Assembly: GCF_963678635.1 (NCBI RefSeq) | Contig: NC_087065.1 | Span: 22,463,254-22,527,253, forward strand | Length of the DNA stretch: 64,000 nucleotides | Origin: Symsagittifera roscoffensis | Taxonomy: Eukaryota; Xenacoelomorpha; Acoela; Convolutidae | Reading direction: 5' to 3' | Shown here: piece by piece, positions 57,750-64,000 of the stretch | Position numbering within the stretch: position 1 is the stretch's first letter | Layout of the letters: each line of letters opens with the position of its first letter | Translations under genes and position numbers: made by a program | Notes under the pieces: generated by a model | What the model was told of the DNA's origin: nothing | What the model saw: only the letters and a program-made list of their open reading frames with translations | Databases searched by the model: none

Positions 57750-58550
57750 TAAAAAAATTCTACTGTTCTAGGATATACCAACTGATTCAACTATGGACGC
57801 AACACTTGATGACGACTTGAGAGATTTTGAGGATCTTCTCTCACTCCTGCCACCAACCGATCCACTGGACTCGCAGATTTCAGCACTCACTCAACAACGA
57901 ACTGTTTCTACTACTACAACACCCACTGCAATACCGACCTCAACACGATCCTTCGTTGAGCCACTACTTCAAACCAATTCAGCTGTCCCAATAACTACAG
58001 CATCAAAGCCACCACCCCTAAAAATTTCACCCCCTGATTTCAAAATATCCCTGGTTCCCTCGAATTCCAAAATTAAAAAGCGAACCCAGATTGTCAGACC
58101 ATATAAGATACTAACGGCAAATACGCCGGTATCAACTTCTCAATATCCAATGACCATTAGGCGACAGCCCTTGCACCCCACTGAATTAAACACTAAATTA
58201 CATATTCAGTTAGAAAGGGAACGATACATTAATTCTAACAGTAATCCCGGCTTCGATATGGATCTCAATTATGCTTTGAATCCATTGATCAATCGTTTTA
58301 AATTAGAAGCCTATCACCCTATAAAAAAATGTACTCCATAACTAATTCCCTTCTTGAATATCAAAAAATCTATGTCCCAGCAAAATATCTGACAGCAAAA
58401 TTACAAACCCCCCAGTTAGATGACTATACTGAGCAAATTCAGCGCAGTCATATACATGAAACGCACCAAATCCGGGAGCTGAAAAAGCAAATCCACAATT
58501 TGAAAACAAAAAATCACCAACTTATAGCCCGGCTGGAAGGAAAATTGTAA
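55439..58550 (+). CDS. Spliced ORF3 of element B (env intron removed)
   Basis: Exon 1 is 55439-55522, the 28-codon acidic leader shared with env. GTGAGT at 55523 is a good donor, and TTCTACTGTTCTAG ending 57771 a good acceptor. Both cut in phase 0 and give one open frame. Exon 2 (57772-58341) has an acidic start (TLDDDLRDFEDLLSLLPP), a Ser/Thr/Pro-rich middle, a basic KIKKRTQIVRPYK patch and ELNTKLHIQLERERY. At 58323-58329 the frame reads A_AAA_AAA; the -1 frame then continues to 58550 with a predicted coiled coil (YTEQIQRSHIHETHQIRELK). The intron removes all of env, whose stop lies 21 bases before the acceptor. An alternative start for exon 2 alone is ATG 57793. Related sequences occur in A (22.6-21.6 kb) and A'. 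Its role is unknown; the layout recalls spliced accessory regulators of complex retroviruses. Confidence 0.6.
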
Positions 58551-59065
58551 AAATTTATCCTTTCATTTAAACATTTATTCTTTCGCTTTATATAGCTATG
58601 TAGTATAGCTATTAATTTTGCCTTTCTCAACAAGTTTGACTTTTATAAAAAACAAAAAAAAACAAAAAATACACCCTTTTGTATGAACCAGTCCTCTCCT
58701 TATTACGCGTATGGACATCTACTTCACATACTTCAGAAAAAAAGGAGACTTCGGAAAAAGAATGTTCAAGGAATAAAACTACCCTTCAAACTTTTGAGAA
58801 ACAAATAATTTTGATGTATTTAATTTTATAGTTAAATCCCTTGGTTGTGTAAACTCTATTTTGATTTATAAATGTAACTGATGTATTTATATTCATTCAA
58901 GCCTGACTCAAAGTATCAGTTGTTCAAAAACATCTGCTACCTGTAATACCAACAAACTATTGAACCAACTTTATGAGATTGAAAGAAAAAGCTTCGATCG
59001 ATCAACAATTACCCCACTATTCAAGTAAAAGTAATAAAAATAAAAGTTTCAGTTTTTTTCCTCTC
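58551..59065 (+). other. 3' non-coding region of element B
   Basis: No gene. AT-rich sequence between the ORF3 stop and the polypurine tract. Confidence 0.5.
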
Positions 59066-59082
59066 CAAATAGGAGGATGGAT
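59066..59082 (+). promoter_or_regulatory. Polypurine tract of element B
   Basis: AAATAGGAGGATGGATA directly abuts the 3' LTR start TGTTCTG at 59084. Purine-rich and in the expected place for plus-strand priming. Confidence 0.7.
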
Positions 59083-59083
59083 A

Positions 59084-59713
59084 TGTTCTGATTTCAAATA
59101 GAAACAGAAACATGAATTATTTTATTGCGTTCACAAAATGTGACGCCGCCGCCACCACAAAAGAAATATGTTTTTATTCCCTTGCAAAAGGAAGGGAAAT
59201 GCTATTGGAATAATTCGTATAACGTTTTAAGCATTGAGAATTGAAACGACTATTCTCATTCAATGCGAATATTAACGATTCCGAATGTACGAATAGAGAA
59301 TACGAAGTTAAGAAGTAACTTCTCATTTGATACGAAAAGTGGTACGATTTCCCATCTGAGTATAAATAGAAGCTCAAAACTACGGGAATTCATTCCCAAC
59401 AATATCTCTTCTAACACCACAACCTCCCTTTCTAATATCCCAACAATATCTCTTCTAAGACCAACACCACTCTCTTCTACCACCCCAACCAATCTCTAAA
59501 ATAATATCTTCTCTCAGTAAAAATATCTCTAATCTCACCGTTAAAATAGATATTGAGTCAAAAGGCAACTTGCTGTAAATTCATACTAACTTCTTTTCTA
59601 ATAAAATATTTCTCAGCGAATTTTAGATTTACTTTCTAAGATAGAAAGTAGAAAGGACCCTTTATTCCTAGCAAGCGTTTTGTCCGACGTATATAGTTTT
59701 TTGCTAGCGTAAT
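59084..59713 (+). mobile_element. 3' LTR of element B
   Basis: A 630-base direct repeat of 53087-53768, with GAGTATAAATAGAAG near 59357-59371. It lacks the ~50-base segment and a small CAAAACTT duplication of the 5' copy. It is followed by AAACT. Confidence 0.85.
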
Positions 59714-59721
59714 AAACTACA

Positions 59722-60131
59722 ACAAGACTTCTCGTATCAGGGCGAACGTTTTAAGGTCTATGGAGCAGTAATGACATGAAAAAAGCTTCCTTCAACGTAT
59801 TTGGATTGATTTCTAAGACGGATTAAATCTCCGCTTACGCGTTCATAACAAGCTTCCTTTAACCAACGTATTTGGAATGATTTCTAAGACGGATTAAATC
59901 TCCAATTACGCGTTAATAGCGCAAAATATATCGCGCGTCAATGGGCCCTCATAACTTCACGAAAAATTATTTCAGGTGAAATATCAAATTTAAGATCAGC
60001 ACAACAATACCTTTTGAATGATATAAAAAATTTTGGTCAAAAATGGCTAGTTAAAAAGTCGAAACTTGCCTGAAGAAAAAAAACCACCTCGAGCACAAAT
60101 ATTCCGTTATTTTCATTACGAAAGTCAGAAC
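59722..60131 (-). mobile_element. Dispersed repeat R, inverted copy
   Basis: Read on the minus strand it begins GTTCTGACTTTCGTAATG, has ACGGAATATTTGTGCTCG, a T-run with TTCAGGCAAG, and GCGCGATATATTTTGCGC-like words. It ends near AACGTTCGCCCTGATACGAG, AAGTCTTG. It lies immediately beyond the target duplication of element B. The right-end hairpin survives only in part. Confidence 0.65.
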
Positions 60132-60790
60132 AAAATAAAACTAAACGGTACGAACCTTCGAGCTCTATATTTACATTGAAATTTAGCTGTGCTTTAATTA
60201 CCAGCAGTATGTAAAGCGCTTCTATAGAAGACGTAGCGCAAGCTATACAAAATCGCCAAAAAGAAGCTTAAGAGAATGCAAACTTAACACAAAAAATTCT
60301 CACAGAAGTGCGCACTTTACATAGGAAGAAAAAGTAGAATCGTAATATTACACAAACATTACTAGTTTAATATATAATAGTTAGACGCGCAAGGGATTGA
60401 CATGGCATAAAACATGAAACAGTTTATTGCCAATACTTTTTATCAAGGGCTGTGGCAAAATCATCACAATCCAATAGCCTCATCGAGACATGCACTTCTT
60501 TACGTTAACACTTACCAGTGGTCGCCAGTTAACTACACTCAAGTATCTGGATCCGGTCAGTGTGATATCTATTACTTAATTCACACTCACTGAGGTGAAG
60601 AAAGTTAGAAACTCCCAGAAACAATCTGCTAAAATAAAATCAAATGAACGAATCGGCTGTTTTAATATGTTTATTAGGATTGTCTAAGACATCTCGATCT
60701 CAGCCTTAGTCAGAATTGAGTTGTAAAATTAAATTTCAAGAACTTACAAAAATAGCTTTAAATTCTTAAATTAAATGCAGATGGGAAAGT
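60132..60790. other. Spacer downstream of the minus-strand exon
   Basis: No supported gene. The 60660-60790 part lies just past the stop codon of the minus-strand exon and may be its 3' untranslated region. Confidence 0.35.
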
Positions 60791-61242
60791 CTAAAGGCAG
60801 TCGTTAGCTGACGCGAAAACATCATCATACTGACTGTAATAGCTCTTCATGGCTTCATTTTCATCCGACATTTGGATGTTCAGAATATTCGAATTCTTCA
60901 AATTGTTCATTTCATTTCGGAAAGACATGACACTGGAGGAATCTTCTAGAATATTATTCAGACTGTCTGTTCTGTATTTAGGATAGGTCACGGTGCTGTT
61001 TTGGCTTTCAAGGGTGAGACAGGATCCAATTGACACGACAGAACAGTCGATCGATGCCATGTCGTAGCTCGGTGACTGAGCTGAAGTCGGGTTTCTCGTG
61101 TTCGTCGGTTTTGGCGAGTCGGTAACCAAAACTTCTTGTGTCTTTGAAATGTTTTCACTGCGGATATCCTGGAACTCAAGGCGAGAGTTTTCGAAGCTTT
61201 GCATTATATATTCCTTTTCCAATGTACTGGCTTTGCTGTTTT
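60791..61242 (-). CDS. Probable last exon of a host gene, unknown product
   Basis: A minus-strand frame, open from a splice-acceptor-like CCTGTGTTTAG (AG at 61244-61243) to TAG at 60791, about 150 codons. It enters with two bases of a codon, then NSKASTLEKEYIMQ. The product is hydrophilic, Ser/Asn-rich and acidic, with SRLEFQDIRSENISK, DMASIDCSVVSIGS, EDSSSVMSFRNEMNNLKNS and the carboxy end DDVFASANDCL. It contrasts with the AT-rich low-complexity flanks and looks like a regulatory tail of a larger protein. No family is recognised, and the upstream exons (beyond 61243) are not identified. The internal ATG at 61222-61205 could be an alternative start. Confidence 0.5.
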
Positions 61243-63760
61243 CTAAACACAGGAGAATCTTATCACGTGTATAAATAAAATTTCGTTAAAACCAGGGGCT
61301 TCACATTTTTTGAAACATTTGATTTTAGCTTGTAAGTTTTCCATTGCTCCACCTTCAATTTAAATTGCAAAGATTTAAGCATGCTACTTTTTCACTCCAA
61401 GTTGATCTAACTGCCTGATATTTTCCCTTCATCGATCATTTCTCTAGGATTGTAACTTCAAAATTTAAAATATTTAGCAAGCTTCGGATTCAATGTGAAC
61501 AACCAAATACGCAAACTAACAAGGATGTCCCAGAAATAGCACAGATGTTCGCTAATGTTCACAAACATTAGCGAAAATACGACAAAAAGCAGCTTCATAA
61601 CGTGGAATAAGAAAAAAAAACAGAAACAAGCCTCGAAATAGTAATACTGTGCTTCGTATTGTCTTAGAATCTGCGACCTCAAGAAATTCACATAGATGAA
61701 CAGGTGAACTTTGATGACATCAACACGTTGATTCTCTCGGTAAAAAAAATCGGATATTATGCAGAATTTTTTATCGGCTGTATCAACTTAACTCGACAGA
61801 GCACCTTGCATTAGTTAACAAATTTTTAGTGCAATCTAAATTGCAATATGGTGTTTTGGCTTACACATCAAGAAAAAGATTTTCTGCAATAAGATGTTTT
61901 GGCAATATGACAACAAATTTCTTTCTCAGCCAGTATCACCTATATTGCAATATGTTGTTTCGGCTTGTACATCCACAAAAAAGTTTTCTGGATCAAAAAG
62001 GAAGCGAACGTTCAGAATTATCTAAGGAGTATGAAAATACCGATCAATCCAAATTCAAAGATTGAAAAACCAGCAGTTTTCTTGCTAAAGAGCTCTATTT
62101 GTATGAACAAATCAAAACAGTGTCTAAAACTCCTAGATGTATCCAAATTTTAAACGAGCTTATTACTGATAATCACTAATTATATATAACCACAAAACAA
62201 CTAATTATAAGAGTTTAGCAGTACAGCAAGAAAATTATAAATAGCAATACACAAACACTCAATTTAGACAACTTATGTTAGGCTAACGAAAATATTGAAT
62301 AGTATTCTATATTGTAATCCTCAATTTCTCGAGAACAAAATTTTTTTTCAACTCTCAGCAAGCTAAAACATTCAACCATACTTTTTAGACGGTTACATTT
62401 TGGACAACGAAGAGCTCTTAGGTAATATTTTTAGTAGTTAAGTTCAATCCAAGTTTTTTCTTTTTTTTACTTAATTCTGTCAAAGGTTCTTTTTCTTGAT
62501 TTTAGGCAGAATCCCTTAAAAAATGAATTACAAATAAGGAAATAACTTCAAATTCTAACTTTGAGAAATTTCTTTCTCACCCAGTATCAAAAACATAAAA
62601 CAGATTTCCACTCTGAGACACCTGTGAGCGAACCTTTACATCCAATGGTGCTCTTCAAGGCAGTTAAAATGTTGACGTGTCTTGTAAGTGGTTCAACTGC
62701 CCTAAAATAATTTATTATAGTTATCCAAACGCGTCGAAATTGAGTGAGTTAGACATAATTGACAATAGTAAAAAAACGAACAAAAAATGAAAAAAAAGCA
62801 TTTAAAAAAAGCCCCAAAATTGTTTCTTAAGTTTTGCACAACATTTTTTAAATTGTTTGGAAAACTTTTAGTGCCAAGGAAGAGCAAAAAAGCTTCCAAA
62901 AACTAAATAAAAAAATTAAAATTTCCTAACCTAGATTATAAATTTTCTCATTTACAACGCACGTTGCTTATTCTTAGAGTTATTTCATAAAAAACGCTTG
63001 AATTTAGACTATAACTTAACAATTTCAAACCAGTTTTTTTTTCTCAGCACAGGTATTTTTTGAATGTCGCTCAAATCATATGTCGTTCAAATCAATTAAT
63101 GTCGCTCAAATCACTGAATGTCGTTCAAATCATCACTCAAAATGAATAAAATGTGCTGCTTGATGTAAGTGGCAAAAAATGAGAAAAAAAAGAACACACC
63201 CGAGACAAAGTCGGAACAACAAAAAAGTTCAATGGTCGGAACAACAAAAAAATTAAACTTCAAGCTTTATTAAACTTCAAGTCGTCCGCGTAACAAAGAT
63301 ATTTTCAATATCATAAGTGAGTCTGCCTTCTCTAGACCTGCATTTCTAAGCATTATTCTTCTCGAAAAAGAAGGAAGATCCATTTACGAAAGCTTGAAAC
63401 TGAAATGAAACTTGGTTAAAAACAGAAAAAACTGAAGAGCAAGCATACTATAAATTAAAACTAATTTGAATCAACAGAAGATGTCCCGAAACAAATCAAA
63501 TTCTATTAACCGTTTTTTGAACTCATGCATTCACCCAGTTTGTAAGAAATAATTTTTTATCAGGTAGTAAAAGAAATTTTTGCTTCATTGAAAATTAGAA
63601 GTTAGTATAATTCAATCCGATTAAGGCAAATTACGATATTTTTTTAAAGAAGCCATAAAGTTACACAATTTGAATACATTAGTTATCCTGTACTAGGCAT
63701 TTAACGCCTCAGGAGCCATTTAAGTTTTAAATAGCCACTAGGCCATTTAAATGAGCTTGT
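61243..63760. other. AT-rich terminal spacer with small repeats
   Basis: No supported gene. The minus-strand frame 61691-61458 is very hydrophobic (CFCFFFLFHVMKLLFVVF) and could be a membrane exon or chance. There is a perfect hairpin CGCTAATGTT-CACA-AACATTAGCG at 61550-61573. A ~102-base unit (TTGCAATATG, TTTTGGCTT, TACATC, AAAAAG) occurs twice from about 61841 and 61943. TCGGAACAACAAAAAA occurs twice near 63210-63250. Confidence 0.35.
63063..63135 (+). repeat. Minisatellite ATGTCGYTCAAATCA
   Basis: Four tandem units of ATGTCGCTCAAATCA or ATGTCGTTCAAATCA with 1-4 base spacers. Confidence 0.8.
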
Positions 63761-63764
63761 ACTA

Positions 63765-63930
63765 GATTGCGGTCAGAAAGTAGACATGCCATAAGAAGGT
63801 AGACACGTCGTACACCACTCAGAATCGAGATAAAAAAAGAGAACGAAATATATATTTTTTTCTCGATTCTGATTGGATCACGGCTTGTCTTCTTAATGAT
63901 CTGTCCACTTTTTGCTACGTAACCCGTTGA
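63765..63930. repeat. Imperfect long inverted repeat (MITE-like)
   Basis: A perfect core, CAGAATCGAGA (63820-63830) against TCTCGATTCTG (63861-63871), is flanked by ~50-base outer arms that match in a degenerate way (GTAGACATGCCATAAGAAG left, CTTCTTAATGATCTGTCCAC right). It has no coding capacity and may be a miniature inverted-repeat element or the relic of a palindromic duplication. Confidence 0.55.
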
Positions 63931-64000
63931 AATATATCTAGAAAAACTATTCCAAATTTACTCGCAAGATGCAATCGTTAAACAAACTCACCGGATGCAG

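Larger units (their letters stand above)
53082..59718 (+). mobile_element. Element B: complete env-bearing LTR element without pol
   Basis: Two direct LTRs (53087-53768 and 59084-59713) flanked by AAACT on both outer sides (53082-53086 and 59714-59718) give a 5-base target duplication. The primer-binding site, polypurine tract, env-like gene and ORF3 are in plus orientation. Gag is reduced to a 32-codon stub and no protease, reverse transcriptase or integrase remains. Movement would need enzymes from a related element such as A, so it is non-autonomous. The LTRs are very similar apart from a ~50-base segment, so the insertion is not very old. Confidence 0.85.

Noticed and set aside
61458..61691. 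Hydrophobic minus-strand frame as a membrane exon of the 60791-61242 gene
   Set aside because: No convincing donor joins it to the acceptor at 61243, and an A/T-rich complement easily gives such runs. Kept only as a possibility.

Overview
The window is animal nuclear DNA from an unidentified invertebrate. It is AT-rich, has short spliced genes (GT-AG and one apparent GC-AG intron), and is dominated by LTR and non-LTR retrotransposons, satellite arrays and dispersed repeats. There is no bacterial operon structure, rRNA or CRISPR array. The class of animal cannot be fixed from the sequence. Env-bearing Ty3/Gypsy elements and secreted C-type lectin-like genes would suit a tunicate or a crustacean, but this is only a guess.

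Layout. 1-8.56 kb: two linked tandem arrays, a ~75-bp degenerate satellite with ~930-bp higher-order periodicity, then a ~430/465-bp dimeric satellite, with a solo LTR (1304-1724, TG..CA, CTGG target duplication) inside the first. 8.6-11.5 kb: degenerate repeats. 11.56-12.86 kb: carboxy-terminal remains of a non-LTR retrotransposon polyprotein. 13.2-15.26 kb: plus-strand 3' end of a Gypsy-like element (A'). 16.29-16.95 kb: a two-exon C-type lectin-like gene.

17.69-44.36 kb: one large minus-strand Ty3/Gypsy-like element (A) between two LTRs. Its gag-pol is present in three tandem, degenerate copies (R, M, L) that share the same fatal lesions. It is followed by an env-like pseudogene, a third ORF (ORF3) and a long 3' non-coding tail. 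A 5'-truncated LINE (18.77-20.11 kb) and a GC-rich 350-bp block with 5-bp target duplications (23,996-24,345) have inserted into it.

45-53 kb: a TIR-bearing dispersed repeat, a family of G-rich-ended repeats in both orientations, and a second, three-exon C-type lectin-like gene (49.14-50.89 kb). 53.09-59.71 kb: a complete LTR-to-LTR element (B) with PBS, PPT and AAACT target duplication. It has no pol; instead it carries an antisense two-exon gene of unknown function, an env-like gene, and an ORF3 that appears to be made by splicing out the whole env region. 60.8-61.24 kb: the probable last exon of a minus-strand host gene. The rest to 64 kb is AT-rich with small repeats and hairpins.

Elements A, A' and B belong together: A and B share a very similar primer-binding site, related env-like proteins and a related ORF3. 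The most unusual things are the spliced ORF3 of B with a canonical A_AAA_AAA heptamer at its frame break, the antisense spliced passenger gene in B, the tripled dead gag-pol inside one LTR pair, and the link between the satellite monomer and the dispersed TIR element.
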